A stretch of 64,000 bases of DNA, taken from contig NZ_CP037993.1 of assembly GCF_004367745.1 (NCBI RefSeq), positions 4,464,001 through 4,528,000 of the forward strand, read 5' to 3'. The translations under genes and the position numbers were made by a program. The DNA comes from Herbaspirillum huttiense. GTDB taxonomy: Bacteria > Pseudomonadota > Gammaproteobacteria > Burkholderiales > Burkholderiaceae_D. Below, one piece after another: positions 11,088 to 20,613 of this stretch (its first letter is position 1; each line of letters opens with the position of its first letter). The notes beneath the pieces are model-generated. The model was not told the origin of the DNA, ran no database searches, and saw only the letters and a program-made list of their open reading frames with translations.

Positions 11088-11663
11088 ATGCTGCTGATGA
11101 TCGACAACTACGACTCCTTCACCTACAACCTGGTGCAATACTTCGGCGAGCTGGGCGAAGAGGTGCTGACCATCCGCAATGACGAGATCACGCTGGATGA
11201 CATCAAGAAGCTCAACCCCGAACGCATCTGCCTCTCCCCCGGCCCCTGCAGCCCCAAGGAAGCCGGCATCTGCGTGGACCTGCTCAAGGAATTTTCCGGC
11301 AAGCTGCCCATCCTCGGCGTCTGCCTCGGCCACCAGGCCATCGGTGAAGCCTTCGGCGGCAACATCATCCGCGCCAAGCAGGTCATGCATGGCAAGACGT
11401 CCAAGATCGCGCACACCGGCGTGGGCGTCTTCAAGGACCTGCCCACTCCCTACACCGTGATCCGCTACCACTCGCTGGCCATCGAACGCGCCACCCTGCC
11501 GGATTGCCTGGAAGTGACCGCCTGGACCGATGATGGCGAGATCATGGGCGTGCGTCACAAGGAGTTCGACCTGCAAGGCGTGCAGTTCCACCCCGAGTCC
11601 ATCCTCTCCGAGCACGGCCACGCCCTGCTCAAGAACTTCCTGACCGGCAGCGCCCACGGCTGA
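11088..11663 (+). CDS. trpG: Anthranilate synthase component II (glutamine amidotransferase)
   Basis: The 191-aa class I glutamine amidotransferase supplies ammonia from glutamine to TrpE. The oxyanion segment [12 protein letters not shown], the nucleophile Cys79 in [15 protein letters not shown], and the His-Glu of [10 protein letters not shown] complete the triad. It may also serve as PabA for folate synthesis, as in several bacteria with one such subunit. It begins directly after the trpE stop, and its Shine-Dalgarno (GGAG) lies inside the end of trpE. The length is typical. Confidence 0.97.
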   Translation: MLLMIDNYDSFTYNLVQYFGELGEEVLTIRNDEITLDDIKKLNPERICLSPGPCSPKEAGICVDLLKEFSGKLPILGVCLGHQAIGEAFGGNIIRAKQVMHGKTSKIAHTGVGVFKDLPTPYTVIRYHSLAIERATLPDCLEVTAWTDDGEIMGVRHKEFDLQGVQFHPESILSEHGHALLKNFLTGSAHG

Positions 11664-11689
11664 GACCATTAGACAAATCGAGACAAGAC

Positions 11690-12727
11690 ATGCCCATCAC
11701 TCCCCAAGAAGCGCTGCTGCGCTGTATCGAGCATCGCGAAATCTTCCACGATGAAATGCTGACGCTGTTCCGCCAGATCATGAGCGGCGAGATGTCGCCA
11801 GTGATGATCGCGGCCCTCACCATGGGCCTGCGCGTGAAAAAAGAAAGCATCGGCGAGATCGCCGCCGCGGCCCAGGTCATGCGCGAATTCGCCACCAAGG
11901 TGCCGATGGCCGACACCTCCCGCCTGCTCGACATCGTCGGCACCGGCGGCGATGGCGCGCACACCTTCAACATTTCCACCGCCTCCATGTTCGTAGCGGC
12001 GGCCGCCGGTGCGCGCGTGGCCAAGCATGGCGGACGCAGTGTCTCCTCCTCCTCGGGCAGCGCCGACGTGCTTGAAGCCCTGGGCGCAGACATCAACCTG
12101 CAACCCGAACAAGTGGCGCAATCGATCGCCCAGACCGGCATCGGCTTCATGTTCGCCCCCAACCACCACGCCGCCATGAAGCATGCGGCGCCGGTGCGCA
12201 AGGAGCTGGGCGTGCGCACCATCTTCAACATCCTCGGTCCGCTCACCAATCCGGCCGGGGCTCCCAACATCCTCATGGGTGTGTTCCATGCCGACCTGGT
12301 CGGCATCCAGGTGCGCGTGCTGCAACGCCTGGGCGCGCAGCACGCCATCGTGGTCTGGGGCCGAGACAATCTGGATGAGGTCACGCTGGGCGGTGCCACC
12401 ATGGTGGGCGAGCTGGTCAACGGCGAGATCCGCGAATACGAGATCCATCCGGAAGATTTCGGCCTGTCCATGTTTGCCAGCCGCAACTTGCAGGTCGGCA
12501 ATGCTACCGAGTCCAAGGAGAAAATCTTCGAAGCCCTGCGTGGGGAACCCGGTCCGGTGCACGACATCGTAGTCATCAATGCCGCCACCGCGCTCTATGC
12601 GGCCGGCGTTGCGCCCTCGATCGCCGAGGGCCTGCAGACGGCGCGTGCCACCATCGCTTCCGGTGCGGCGCGTGCCAAGCTGGACCAGTTCGTCCAGGTG
12701 ACCCGCCAGCTCGGCGGCAAGCACTGA
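11690..12727 (+). CDS. trpD: Anthranilate phosphoribosyltransferase
   Basis: The 345-aa enzyme joins anthranilate to PRPP, giving N-(5-phosphoribosyl)-anthranilate. The PRPP-binding [14 protein letters not shown] begins at residue 84. [38 protein letters not shown] and LGPLTNPAG are family signatures for substrate and metal binding. An N-terminal helical dimerisation region precedes them. It starts 26 bp after trpG and is a separate gene, not fused to trpG as in enterics. PRPP comes from Prs, encoded further along in this window. Confidence 0.97.
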   Translation: MPITPQEALLRCIEHREIFHDEMLTLFRQIMSGEMSPVMIAALTMGLRVKKESIGEIAAAAQVMREFATKVPMADTSRLLDIVGTGGDGAHTFNISTASMFVAAAAGARVAKHGGRSVSSSSGSADVLEALGADINLQPEQVAQSIAQTGIGFMFAPNHHAAMKHAAPVRKELGVRTIFNILGPLTNPAGAPNILMGVFHADLVGIQVRVLQRLGAQHAIVVWGRDNLDEVTLGGATMVGELVNGEIREYEIHPEDFGLSMFASRNLQVGNATESKEKIFEALRGEPGPVHDIVVINAATALYAAGVAPSIAEGLQTARATIASGAARAKLDQFVQVTRQLGGKH

Positions 12728-12764
12728 TCTCCGCCCCTCAACTCAGACCCCTGACAGGAGCCCC

Positions 12765-13565
12765 ATGTCCGACATCCTCAACAAGATCCTCGACGTCAAG
12801 GCCGAGGAAGTCCGCATCGCCAAGCAGCAGCGCGACCTCGCCAGCCTGCGCCGCGATGTGGAAACCGATAGCGAATTGCGCTCGGAACTGCGCAATTTCG
12901 AAGAGAGCCTGCGCGGCAAGATCGCCAACGGCCAGGCCGGCGTGATTGCCGAAGTCAAGAAAGCCTCGCCTTCCAAGGGCGTGATCCGTCCCGACTTCAA
13001 GCCGGCCGAGATCGCGGTGAGCTATGCCGAACATGGCGCGGCCTGCCTGTCGGTACTGACCGATGAACAATTCTTCCAGGGCTCGCCGGACTACCTCAGG
13101 CAGGCGCGCGCCGCGTGTGCCCTGCCGGTACTGCGCAAGGATTTCATGATGGATCATTACCAGATCTATCAAGCGCGCTCCTGGGGCGCGGACGCCATCC
13201 TGCTGATCGTGGCCGCGCTGGACCACGGCCTGATGGCCGACATGGAAGCCTGCGCCCATGAGCTGGGCATGAGCGTGCTGGTGGAAGTCCACGATCAGGC
13301 TGAACTGGACGCGGCCCTCAAGCTGAAGACCCGCCTGTTGGGCATCAACAACCGCAACCTGCGCACCTTCGAGACCACGCTAGACACCACCCTGAACCTG
13401 TTGCCGCGCATCCCCCCGGAAAAGCTGGTGGTCACCGAATCGGCGATCGCCACCCCGGACGATGTCAAGCGCATGCGCGATGCCGACGTGCATGCCTTCC
13501 TGGTCGGTGAAGCCTTCATGCGTGCCCCGGAGCCGGGCGTAGAATTGGCTCGCCTGTTCGCCTGA
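12765..13565 (+). CDS. trpC: Indole-3-glycerol phosphate synthase
   Basis: The 266-aa TIM-barrel enzyme closes the indole ring from carboxyphenylamino-deoxyribulose phosphate. Signatures are [19 protein letters not shown] with catalytic Lys and Glu, [31 protein letters not shown] and the phosphate-binding [12 protein letters not shown]. It is monofunctional, with no TrpF domain. CAGGAG lies a few bases before the ATG. It is the last gene of the trpEGDC cluster and is followed by a strong terminator. The trpF, trpB and trpA genes are not in this window. Confidence 0.97.
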   Translation: MSDILNKILDVKAEEVRIAKQQRDLASLRRDVETDSELRSELRNFEESLRGKIANGQAGVIAEVKKASPSKGVIRPDFKPAEIAVSYAEHGAACLSVLTDEQFFQGSPDYLRQARAACALPVLRKDFMMDHYQIYQARSWGADAILLIVAALDHGLMADMEACAHELGMSVLVEVHDQAELDAALKLKTRLLGINNRNLRTFETTLDTTLNLLPRIPPEKLVVTESAIATPDDVKRMRDADVHAFLVGEAFMRAPEPGVELARLFA

Positions 13566-13583
13566 TTCCCCTTCTCACGAAAA

Positions 13584-13620
13584 AACCTCGCCCGGTGCAG
13601 ACCGGTGCGAGGTTTTTTTT
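13584..13620 (+). terminator. Rho-independent terminator after trpC
   Basis: AACCTCGC and GCGAGGTT form the outer stem and CCGGT/ACCGG the inner stem around GCAG, followed by eight T. An A run on the other side would also let it act on the opposite strand for the convergent dehydrogenase gene. Confidence 0.88.
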
Positions 13621-13649
13621 CGTCCTGAGAGTGACGGACTGAGCAGCGA

Positions 13650-14429
13650 TCAAGCCGAGAAACCGCCATCGATCATCAGGTTGGCACCGGTGATGTAGCC
13701 CGCTTCCGGACCTGCGAGATAGGCCACGAAACTGGCGATTTCTTCAGCCTTGCCATAGCGGGGCAGTGCCATCAGGCCAGTCAGGGAAGTGGCGAAGTCG
13801 CTGTTGGCCGGGTTCATGTCGGTATCGACCGGACCGGGCTGGACGTTGTTGACGGTGATGCCACGCGCACCAAGGTCGCGGGCCAGCCCCTTGGTCAGGC
13901 CGACCAGCGCCGACTTGCTCATGGCATACACGGCACCGCCGGCAAAGGGGATGCGGTCGGCATTGGTGCTGCCGATGCTGATGACGCGGCCACCTTCGCC
14001 CATGTAGCGCACGGCGGCCTGGGTCGCCACGACCACGCTGCGCACATTCACGGCCAGGGTGCGATCCAGATCCTCCAGCTTGAACTCATCGATGGGGCCC
14101 ATGGCCAGCACGCCCGCATTGTTCACCAGGATATCGAGCCGGCCGAAGGTCTCTGCGGCCAGGCGGACGGCTTGCTGCAGGGCGGCTGCATCGGCGCTGT
14201 CGGCCTGGATCGCCAGGGCGCGGCCACCGGCGGCTTCCACGCGGGAGACCAGGGCTTGCGCCTTGTCCGGCGAAGTGACGTAGGTGAAGGCGACGGTGGC
14301 GCCTTCGGCGGCCAGGCGCTGCACGATGGCCGCGCCGATGCCGCGCGAACCGCCTTGCACGAAGGCCACCTTGGAGGCCAGGGTGGATGCGGATGGGGAT
14401 GCGGCGGCGTTCTGGATTTGCTTGTTCAT
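13650..14429 (-). CDS. Short-chain dehydrogenase/reductase (SDR), 3-oxoacyl-ACP reductase-like
   Basis: The 259-aa classical SDR has the NAD(P)-binding FVQGGSRGIGAAI near residues 23-35 and the NNAG motif. The catalytic Ser lies in ISIGSTN and the Tyr and Lys in YAMSKSA. The C-terminus ends GYITGANLMIDGGFSA. The Arg after the first Ser of the glycine motif suggests NADPH preference. AAGGAG lies about 10 nt before the ATG. It is divergent from a LysR-type regulator across a 155-bp gap with a palindrome, so that regulator probably controls it. The substrate is unknown; despite FabG-like sequence it is unlikely to be the housekeeping FabG. Confidence 0.88.
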   Translation of the reverse strand: MNKQIQNAAASPSASTLASKVAFVQGGSRGIGAAIVQRLAAEGATVAFTYVTSPDKAQALVSRVEAAGGRALAIQADSADAAALQQAVRLAAETFGRLDILVNNAGVLAMGPIDEFKLEDLDRTLAVNVRSVVVATQAAVRYMGEGGRVISIGSTNADRIPFAGGAVYAMSKSALVGLTKGLARDLGARGITVNNVQPGPVDTDMNPANSDFATSLTGLMALPRYGKAEEIASFVAYLAGPEAGYITGANLMIDGGFSA

Positions 14430-14559
14430 GATCTTGCTCCTTGAAAGTGATGGGTTGGCCCCGTCGGCCCGCAGCGGCGTGCTGCTGTGTGCGTCCGGGT
14501 TGAAGCAAGTATCGGCGTTTGATTATGCGGCGACTAGCTGGCAATCCCTATCTTCTTTT

Positions 14560-14574
14560 TAAACCAATGGTTTA
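14560..14574. promoter_or_regulatory. Candidate LysR operator between the SDR and regulator genes
   Basis: TAAACC-AAT-GGTTTA is a perfect 6-bp inverted repeat in A/T-rich DNA, 10 bp before the regulator ATG. LysR-family regulators commonly bind such dyads in a divergent promoter region and autoregulate. The sequence is seen; binding is inferred. Confidence 0.4.
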
Positions 14575-14584
14575 GAATCGAGCG

Positions 14585-15511
14585 ATGGAAACCATGACCA
14601 GCATCGAATGCTTCGTCGCTGCGGCCCACGCCGGCAGCTTTTCGGCGGCGGCACGCCAGCTCGGCCTGACGTCGGCGGCCGTGGGCAAGAACGTGGCACG
14701 GCTGGAAACTTCGCTGGGCGTGCGCCTGTTTCACCGCAGCACCCGCAAGCTCTCGCTGACCGAAGCGGGCGAACGCTTCCTGCAGGAAGTGGGCGGCGGC
14801 CTGCAAGCCATCCGCAGCGCCGTGGCCAATCTCGCCAGCGCTGGCGGACAGCCGGCCGGCACGCTCAAGGTCAGCATGGGGACAGGATTCGGGCGGCAAT
14901 ACATCGTGCCCTTGTTGGGAGAATTCCTGGGGCGCTATCCGGGCATCCAGCCGGACTGGCATTTCGAGAACCGCTCCGTGGACCTCATCACCGAGGGCTT
15001 TGATGCCGCCATCGCCGGCGGCACCGAGCTGTCGCCCGGCGTGGTGGCGCGCGAGCTGGCCCCGGCGCATCGGGTGCTGCTGGCTTCGCCCGCCTATCTG
15101 GAGGCGCACCCGGCCTTGCGCTCGCCGGCCGACCTGGCCGAGCATGCGGGCATCCTGATCCGCTCGCCCCAGACCGGGCGCGTACGGCCCTTCTCTCTAC
15201 GCGACCACGACGGCCAGCAGGCACCGGTCACGCTGCAGCAACGCATGACCATGAGCGATGCCAATGCGGCTTGCGAGGTGGCCGAAGCGGGACTGGGTAT
15301 CACGCTGGTGTCGATGCCGCATGCCCTGCTCTATCTGGATCGCGGCACGCTGGTGCGAGTGCTGCCGGACTGGTACGTGGATACCGGCATGCTCTCGCTC
15401 TACTTCACCGCGGCGCGGCTGCTGCCGGCCAAGACGCGGGTATTCGTCGATTTCGTGGTCGAGCACTTCCGCCGCGAGCGGCTGGCGGAGCGCTTTTCGG
15501 CGCACCGCTGA
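14585..15511 (+). CDS. LysR-family transcriptional regulator
   Basis: The 308-aa protein has an N-terminal winged helix-turn-helix, residues about 1-65 (SFSAAARQLGLTSAAVGKNVARLE, shortened here to its ends: SFSAAARQLGL and AVGKNVARLE). The linker helix and a periplasmic-binding-protein-like effector domain follow. The sequence resembles the AaeR/DmlR-like subgroup that often sits divergent from reductases. ATG at 14585 is used; a second in-frame ATG follows three codons later. It is divergent from the SDR gene and convergent with the downstream exporter gene, whose stop is 17 bp away. The inducer is unknown. Confidence 0.9.
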   Translation: METMTSIECFVAAAHAGSFSAAARQLGLTSAAVGKNVARLETSLGVRLFHRSTRKLSLTEAGERFLQEVGGGLQAIRSAVANLASAGGQPAGTLKVSMGTGFGRQYIVPLLGEFLGRYPGIQPDWHFENRSVDLITEGFDAAIAGGTELSPGVVARELAPAHRVLLASPAYLEAHPALRSPADLAEHAGILIRSPQTGRVRPFSLRDHDGQQAPVTLQQRMTMSDANAACEVAEAGLGITLVSMPHALLYLDRGTLVRVLPDWYVDTGMLSLYFTAARLLPAKTRVFVDFVVEHFRRERLAERFSAHR

Positions 15512-15528
15512 ATACACGTCCGAGAAGT

Positions 15529-17028
15529 TCAGCGCTTGCCTTGCGCGGCGCGCATCCCGCCACCGATATTGCTGCCGGCGTCCCGCGCCAGGCCGCGATA
15601 GCCGATGACCGAAATTAACGTCACCACGCCAGCCATCGCAAAAGCCCACTGGAAATCGCCCAGCGTGAAATGCGCGCCGGTGGCATCGATCTGCTCGCCC
15701 CGGATCGCCGCCGCGATACGCAAGGCCAGCGCACCGAAGGCGATGCCCATGCCGATGGTCATCTGCTGCGCCACGCTCCAGAGCGTGCTGGCCGAGGATT
15801 TGCGGGCATCGCTGATATCCGCATAAGCCAGCGTGGCCAGGGTCGAGAACTGCATCGAACGCGACAGCCCGTAGCAGAAGATCACCCCCAGGATCACCGG
15901 CAGCGGCGTGCCCGGCGTGAGCAGGCCGCAGGCGATGATGAGGCAACCGGCGATGGCCGCATTGTTGACCGCCACGCTACGAAAACCGAAACGCTGCAGG
16001 ACGCGCGTGGTGAACGCCTTCATGCCGAGATTGCCGAGGGCGGTTGCCAACAGCAGCAACCCCGACTGGAACGCCGTCAGGCCGAAACCGATCTGGAACA
16101 TCAGCGGCATCAGGTAAGGCACTGCATCCACGCCAATACGCGTGAGCGAACCGGTCAGCACCGTCACCGAATAGGTCGGAATGCGCAGGTTGGAAAAATC
16201 CAGCAGCGGATGTTCGATGCGCTGCATGTGCCGCCACGCGCAGTACCCCAGCACTACGCCCAAGGCCACGAAGCCGAGTGCCACCTTGATATTGGATTCC
16301 ATATGGCTGGCGATCTCGGTGCCATACAGCAGCGAAGTCAGCGCCGCGCCCGAGAGCAGGAAACCGATCACGTCCAGCGGCCGCTTGCTGTGGCCGTGTT
16401 CATTGCGCACCACGCGCATGACGGCAATGAACGCCGCAAACCCGAACGGTACGTTCATCAAGAAGATCCAATGCCATGATGCGTACGTGGTGATGAAACC
16501 GCCGATGGACGGCCCCACCACCGGGGCCACGATGGCCGGCCAGGTGATGGTGGCAATGGCTTTCATCAGTCTGTCCTTGCCGGTACTGCGCACCACGATC
16601 ATGCGCCCGACCGGTACCATCATTGCGCCACCCAGGCCTTGCAGCACCCGCGCTGCGGTGAACTCCCACACGTTCTGCGAATAGCCACACAAAACGGAAG
16701 CCAGCGTGAAGATGGCAATGGCGATGCCGAACACCGTGCGCGAACCGAAGCGGTCGGCCACCCAGCCGCTGATGGGAATGAAGACGGCCAGCGTCAGCAT
16801 GTAGGCCGTCATGCCCAGGCTCAATTCATTGGGCCCGACACCGAAGGACTGCGCCATCTGCGGCAAGGCCGTGGCGATGATGGTGGTATCGAGATACTCC
16901 ATGAAGAAAGTCGCCGCCACGATGTAAGGCAACATGCGCACGCGTGCATCGGACAGGCTGTTGTCGTTGGTTCCCACGGTGTTCTTGGCCTCTGTTGTTT
17001 CGGGTTGAACCATGCGAAACGCCGGCAT
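15529..17028 (-). CDS. MFS drug:H+ antiporter, DHA2 (EmrB/QacA-type)
   Basis: The 499-aa inner-membrane transporter is long enough for 14 transmembrane segments, as in the DHA2 branch. TM1 carries FFMEYLDTTIIATALPQMA, the hallmark of EmrB-like proteins with a membrane-embedded Asp. The cytoplasmic loop after TM2 has GWVADRFGSRTVF (MFS motif A), and AARVLQGLGGAMMVPVGR is motif B/C-like. It probably exports amphipathic toxic compounds. No membrane-fusion partner (EmrA) is adjacent. The start is uncertain between MPAF and MVQP, with no clear Shine-Dalgarno at either. Its upstream region holds an 11-bp inverted repeat, probably an operator. Confidence 0.9.
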   Translation of the reverse strand: MPAFRMVQPETTEAKNTVGTNDNSLSDARVRMLPYIVAATFFMEYLDTTIIATALPQMAQSFGVGPNELSLGMTAYMLTLAVFIPISGWVADRFGSRTVFGIAIAIFTLASVLCGYSQNVWEFTAARVLQGLGGAMMVPVGRMIVVRSTGKDRLMKAIATITWPAIVAPVVGPSIGGFITTYASWHWIFLMNVPFGFAAFIAVMRVVRNEHGHSKRPLDVIGFLLSGAALTSLLYGTEIASHMESNIKVALGFVALGVVLGYCAWRHMQRIEHPLLDFSNLRIPTYSVTVLTGSLTRIGVDAVPYLMPLMFQIGFGLTAFQSGLLLLATALGNLGMKAFTTRVLQRFGFRSVAVNNAAIAGCLIIACGLLTPGTPLPVILGVIFCYGLSRSMQFSTLATLAYADISDARKSSASTLWSVAQQMTIGMGIAFGALALRIAAAIRGEQIDATGAHFTLGDFQWAFAMAGVVTLISVIGYRGLARDAGSNIGGGMRAAQGKR

Positions 17029-17052
17029 AGGCCGGCGCTTGCTGAAGACAGT

Positions 17053-17087
17053 TTTAGATAGTTACCAAATTAACCAAACTATCTAAA
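17053..17087. promoter_or_regulatory. 11-bp perfect inverted repeat upstream of the MFS exporter
   Basis: TTTAGATAGTT (17053-17063) and AACTATCTAAA (17077-17087) are exact inverted copies separated by 13 bp. The dyad is 25-59 bp upstream of the exporter start. Position and symmetry suggest an operator for a dimeric repressor of the TetR or MarR type, or for a LysR protein. No such regulator gene is adjacent on that side. Confidence 0.5.
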
Positions 17088-17143
17088 TCATCCAAATCAT
17101 CCAAATCATCTAAATCATCTAAATGATTTAAATCATTTACATC
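17081..17143. repeat. 9-bp tandem repeat array, seven copies
   Basis: Seven contiguous units fit ATCYAAATC: ATCTAAATC, ATCCAAATC twice, ATCTAAATC, ATCTAAATG, ATTTAAATC, ATTTACATC. The array begins inside the right arm of the inverted repeat and runs to the ubiB stop codon. The A/T-rich composition contrasts with the GC-rich surroundings. It could arise by slippage and vary in copy number between strains. Confidence 0.8.
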
Positions 17144-18716
17144 AATAGAACTTCAGGAAGTGCATCAGCACCTGTATCACGATGATGCCGCCGATGAGCC
17201 CGCCCCCGAAATAAACGATCACGCCCAGCAGCATGTTGGTGCGCCGCTGCTCGGCCAGCAGCTTGCGGATCAGCTCGGTGTTCTGCGGCTGGCTCTCACC
17301 GTCGGTATAGCGCGTCAGCGCCTGATGCGCCAGGCGCGGCAGTTCCGGCAGCAGGCGGCTGTAACGCGGCACTTCCACCTTCAGCTGTTCGACGAAACCG
17401 CGCCAGCCGATCTGCTCGCTCATCCAGCGTTCGAGATAGGGCTTGGCGGTCTTCCACAGATCCAGGTCCGGATCAAGCTGGCGGCCCAGGCCTTCGACGT
17501 TGAGCAGGGTCTTCTGCAGCAACACCAGCTGCGGCTGCACTTCCACGTTGAAACGGCGCGAGGTCTGGAACAGGCGCAGCAGCACCTGGCCGAAGGAGAT
17601 GTCCTTCAACGGTCGGTCGAAGATCGGTTCGCAGCAGGCACGCACGGCCGCTTCGAGTTCATCGACGCGGGTTTCCTTGGGCGCCCATCCGGATTCGATG
17701 TGGGCCTCGGCTACGCGCTTGTAGTCGCGGCGGAAGAAGGCCAGGAAATTCTGCGACAGGTAATCCTTGTCGTAATCGTTGAGCGTGCCAACGATGCCGA
17801 AGTCCAGCGCGATGTAGCGGCCGAAGGTTTCCGGGGCCACCGACACCAGGATGTTGCCGGGGTGCATGTCGGCGTGGAAGAAGCCATCGCGAAACACCTG
17901 GGTGAAGAAAATCTCCACGCCATCGCGCGAGAGCTTGGACAGGTCGACCCCTTCGGCGCGCAGGCGCTCGGTCTGCGAGATCGGGATGCCGTACATGCGC
18001 TCCATCACGATGACCGAGGATGAACAATAATCCCAATACATCTCCGGCACCATCAGCAGCGTGGACTCGGCGAAGTTGCGGCGCAGCTGGCTGGCATTGG
18101 CCGCTTCGCGCATGAGGTCCAGCTCGTCGTGCAGGTACTTGTCGAACTCGCCCACGACTTCCTTGGCCTTCAAGCGACGTCCATCGGCCCACAGGCGTTC
18201 CAGCCAGTCGGCAGCCACATGCATCAGGCCGATGTCGTGATCGATGATGTCGCGCATGCCGGGACGCAGCACCTTGACGGCCACCTCCTTGCCATCCTTC
18301 AGGGTGGCGAAGTGGACCTGCGCAATCGAGGCCGAGGCCACCGGGGTGCGTTCGAAGCTGGCGAAGAGCTGGTCCGGATGCGCGCCCAAGGACTTTTCGA
18401 TCTGCTTGACCGCCAGTTCCGATTCGAAGGGCGGCACACGGTCCTGCAGCAGCGTCAGTTCATTGGCGATATCGGGCGGCATCAGGTCGCGCCGGGTCGA
18501 AAGCACCTGGCCGAACTTGATGAAGATGGGACCGAGATCCTCCAGCGCACGACGCAGGCGCTCACCGCGCGGCGCAGTCAGGTCGCGCCAGAAGAAGATG
18601 CGGTTGATGATGCGGGCGATGCGCGGCGGCGCGAATTCGGAGGCGATGATTTCATCCAGGCCGTAGAGAATGGCGACACGGATGATCTTGAGCAAACGCA
18701 TGGAACGCAGCAGCAT
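17142..18716 (-). CDS. ubiB: UbiB, ubiquinone biosynthesis ADCK/ABC1 atypical kinase
   Basis: The 524-aa protein is needed for ubiquinone synthesis and is thought to use ATP hydrolysis to help extract lipid intermediates. The family-defining KxGQ motif is at [13 protein letters not shown] (residues 65-77). The Ala-containing nucleotide loop [13 protein letters not shown] replaces a kinase glycine loop. [11 protein letters not shown] and ALDFGIVG are the catalytic-loop and DFG equivalents. The C-terminus is hydrophobic (residues about 495-524) and anchors it to the membrane. It starts directly after the ubiJ stop, so the two are co-translated. Length and order (ubiJ-ubiB) match proteobacterial genomes. 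Confidence 0.96.
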   Translation of the reverse strand: MLLRSMRLLKIIRVAILYGLDEIIASEFAPPRIARIINRIFFWRDLTAPRGERLRRALEDLGPIFIKFGQVLSTRRDLMPPDIANELTLLQDRVPPFESELAVKQIEKSLGAHPDQLFASFERTPVASASIAQVHFATLKDGKEVAVKVLRPGMRDIIDHDIGLMHVAADWLERLWADGRRLKAKEVVGEFDKYLHDELDLMREAANASQLRRNFAESTLLMVPEMYWDYCSSSVIVMERMYGIPISQTERLRAEGVDLSKLSRDGVEIFFTQVFRDGFFHADMHPGNILVSVAPETFGRYIALDFGIVGTLNDYDKDYLSQNFLAFFRRDYKRVAEAHIESGWAPKETRVDELEAAVRACCEPIFDRPLKDISFGQVLLRLFQTSRRFNVEVQPQLVLLQKTLLNVEGLGRQLDPDLDLWKTAKPYLERWMSEQIGWRGFVEQLKVEVPRYSRLLPELPRLAHQALTRYTDGESQPQNTELIRKLLAEQRRTNMLLGVIVYFGGGLIGGIIVIQVLMHFLKFY

Positions 18717-19331
18717 TTAACGACGCTCCAGTTTCTCGATGCGTTTGGACAGGCGTTCCAGGTCATCGCGCAGGCGCACGACGTCGGCAGAAAAATCCTG
18801 CAACTGGCGGGGGCGGATCAGCATCGGTTGTTCTTCCAGGAAATACTCGGCAAGGTTTTCGGTCAGCTTGCGCTGGGTGGTGCGGGCGGCATCAAACAGG
18901 CCACGCGCGCCGGAGACGATACGGGTCGCAGCAACATCGCCGACCACGCGGGAGAGATCATCCTCGGCATCCCAGCGCAGCTTCTGGCTCAGTTGCGAAA
19001 TCGCATTGGCGAAATCGGCATCGCCCTCCAGCTTGACGTAAGAGACGGCGCGCTCGCGGTTGGCGGCAATCAGCGGCAGGTCGGACAGCTTCAGGCGGAT
19101 GGTGACATTGGCCAGCGCATCGGCCGGCACCTCCTGCAGGTAGCCATCGCCGGTCACCTTCAGGCGCAATTGCATGACGCCGGTATCGATGCAGGCGACC
19201 TTGCCGGCGTGGGCCATGAGGGTGTCGCGCGCCCACGGTTCCTGGGCCAGCAGGTGATTGATCACCGCAGCGGCAGGTTTCATCGGGTCGAGGCCGGAGA
19301 CAAGAGTGGACGGATCGGGCAGCACGGACAT
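18717..19331 (-). CDS. ubiJ: UbiJ, ubiquinone biosynthesis accessory factor (SCP2 domain)
   Basis: The 204-aa protein has an N-terminal SCP2-like lipid-binding domain (VINHLLAQEPWARDTLMAHAGK and onward, given here as its key segments VINHLLAQ and ARDTLMAHAGK). A C-terminal helical region ends in a heptad-like coiled coil, LRDDLERLSKRIEKLERR. UbiJ is part of the soluble Ubi metabolon that holds hydrophobic quinone intermediates. The start at MSVLPDP gives the usual length; the frame is open further upstream, through a terminator-like hairpin, so longer starts are unlikely. It is followed without a gap by ubiB. Confidence 0.88.
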   Translation of the reverse strand: MSVLPDPSTLVSGLDPMKPAAAVINHLLAQEPWARDTLMAHAGKVACIDTGVMQLRLKVTGDGYLQEVPADALANVTIRLKLSDLPLIAANRERAVSYVKLEGDADFANAISQLSQKLRWDAEDDLSRVVGDVAATRIVSGARGLFDAARTTQRKLTENLAEYFLEEQPMLIRPRQLQDFSADVVRLRDDLERLSKRIEKLERR

Positions 19332-19399
19332 GGATTCCAGAATCGGAGTGGATCGGAGGACTACAGGTTGAGTACGCCGGAGCAGAAAGAATTCCCTCC

Positions 19400-19436
19400 G
19401 CCAAAACAAAACCGCCCGCAAAAGCCGGGCGGTTTC
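19400..19436 (-). terminator. Terminator after the Tim44-domain gene
   Basis: On the minus strand AAACCGCCCGGC-TTTT-GCGGGCGGTTT forms a strong stem followed by TGTTTTGG. It lies 75 bp downstream of the Tim44-domain gene and about 70 bp before ubiJ, so ubiJ-ubiB probably has its own promoter or depends on readthrough. Confidence 0.75.
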
Positions 19437-19510
19437 AAGTGTACCAGCTTGGCGCACTGGCAAGGTTCAGGCACTGCGGCTGGCTTGATCCAGCGCGCCT
19501 TGTGCCTGCA

Positions 19511-20485
19511 TCAGACCTGCTGGATACCCGCCAGCACCCAGCCGCCGCTGCCGTTGAGCGGTTTGGAGAGATTCCAGATCTCGGCGAAGGGTTCGGCCGA
19601 GGCATCCGGCGCTTCCTTGATGAGCCCCTGGAAACGCACTGTGGCCAGGTAATCGAAGGCCATGGTCTCGATGCCCAGCAATTGCGCATCGAGCTGCACG
19701 ACATCGGTGGCATTGGGCGCGGCGCCACGTTCGGTCAGCTGCATGCGCAGTTCGGCGAACATCTCGGGCGTGGTGAATTCACGGATGTCGTTGACATCGG
19801 CGCGATCCCACGCCGCCTGCAGGCGGATGAAATAGGTCTTGGCATTGCGCACGAATCCGGCAGTATCAAAGCCTTCGGGGATGCCCCATTGCTGGATCTG
19901 CGCCGGCTGGGCCGTACCACCGTAGCTGTTGCCTTGCAGTGCTGCCGGTGCCGCGTGCGGGACCGCCGGCGGCGGATTGACGTCGCGCAGGCCGGAGCCG
20001 ATTTCCGGTGTGGCACCAGCCGCGCTGCCGATGGGGCTCACGCCCGGCATCGGTGTGGCATAGGCCGGATTGTTGTTCTGCGCTTCACGGCCACGGGCAA
20101 ACAGGCGGATCAGGAAGATCACCAGCGCGCACAGCAGCGCAATGGTCAGCAGCGAACCCAGCATGCCGCCGAGCGCGCCACCGATCCCGAAGTGCGACAT
20201 CAGCGCACCGAGGCCGAAGCCCAGCAGGGCACCGCCCAGCACATTGCGCCAGGGGCTGGCGGGCTTGGGCATGGGAGCGCTTTGCGGTGCGGCGGCCGGT
20301 GCGGCAGGACGGGAAGGCTGGCTATAGGACGGCGAAGACGGCGCAGAGGGAGCCGCCTGACGTGAGTAATTGGAGGATTGCTTGCCGAAGGAACCACCGC
20401 CACCCAGGCGCTTGGCCTCGGCGGGCGACATGATGAGGGAGAGCGAAGTGATCGCCAGCAGCAGTGCGAGGAATATTTTTTTCAT
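19511..20485 (-). CDS. Tim44-like domain protein, exported or membrane-anchored
   Basis: The 324-aa protein has a signal peptide MKKIFLALLLAITSLSLIM followed by a possible cleavage site SPAEA. Next comes a Gly/Ser/Pro-rich low-complexity region, then a hydrophobic stretch near residues 115-155 likely to cross the membrane. The C-terminal Tim44/TolA-binding-like domain (residues about 200-324) starts around WGIPEGFDTAGFVRNAK. GAGG lies before the ATG. The Tim44 fold binds lipid or protein at membranes in mitochondria; the bacterial role is unknown. It sits between ubiE and ubiJ, so a link to quinone lipid handling is possible but unproved. Confidence 0.85.
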   Translation of the reverse strand: MKKIFLALLLAITSLSLIMSPAEAKRLGGGGSFGKQSSNYSRQAAPSAPSSPSYSQPSRPAAPAAAPQSAPMPKPASPWRNVLGGALLGFGLGALMSHFGIGGALGGMLGSLLTIALLCALVIFLIRLFARGREAQNNNPAYATPMPGVSPIGSAAGATPEIGSGLRDVNPPPAVPHAAPAALQGNSYGGTAQPAQIQQWGIPEGFDTAGFVRNAKTYFIRLQAAWDRADVNDIREFTTPEMFAELRMQLTERGAAPNATDVVQLDAQLLGIETMAFDYLATVRFQGLIKEAPDASAEPFAEIWNLSKPLNGSGGWVLAGIQQV

Positions 20486-20588
20486 GGGCTTGCCTCTTGT
20501 GGATGATGACGAAGTGGCGAGCGGGCCGAGGGAAAAGCAAGCCGCCACATCGGAGCCATCATTGTCGCCGGGCAGAATTAAGCCAGCC

Positions 20589-20613
20589 TTAATGCTGGCG
20601 CGCCCAGCATTAA
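20589..20613 (-). terminator. Perfect 10-bp hairpin abutting the ubiE stop
   Basis: TTAATGCTGG, loop CGCGC, CCAGCATTAA is an exact inverted repeat that begins one base after the ubiE stop codon. There is no T run beyond it on the minus strand, so it may be an RNA-stabilising 3' hairpin or a weak terminator rather than a classic intrinsic terminator. Confidence 0.5.

Noticed and set aside
17081..17143. CRISPR-like array
   Set aside because: The repeats are 9 bp and contiguous with no spacers, and no cas genes are nearby; it is a simple tandem repeat.
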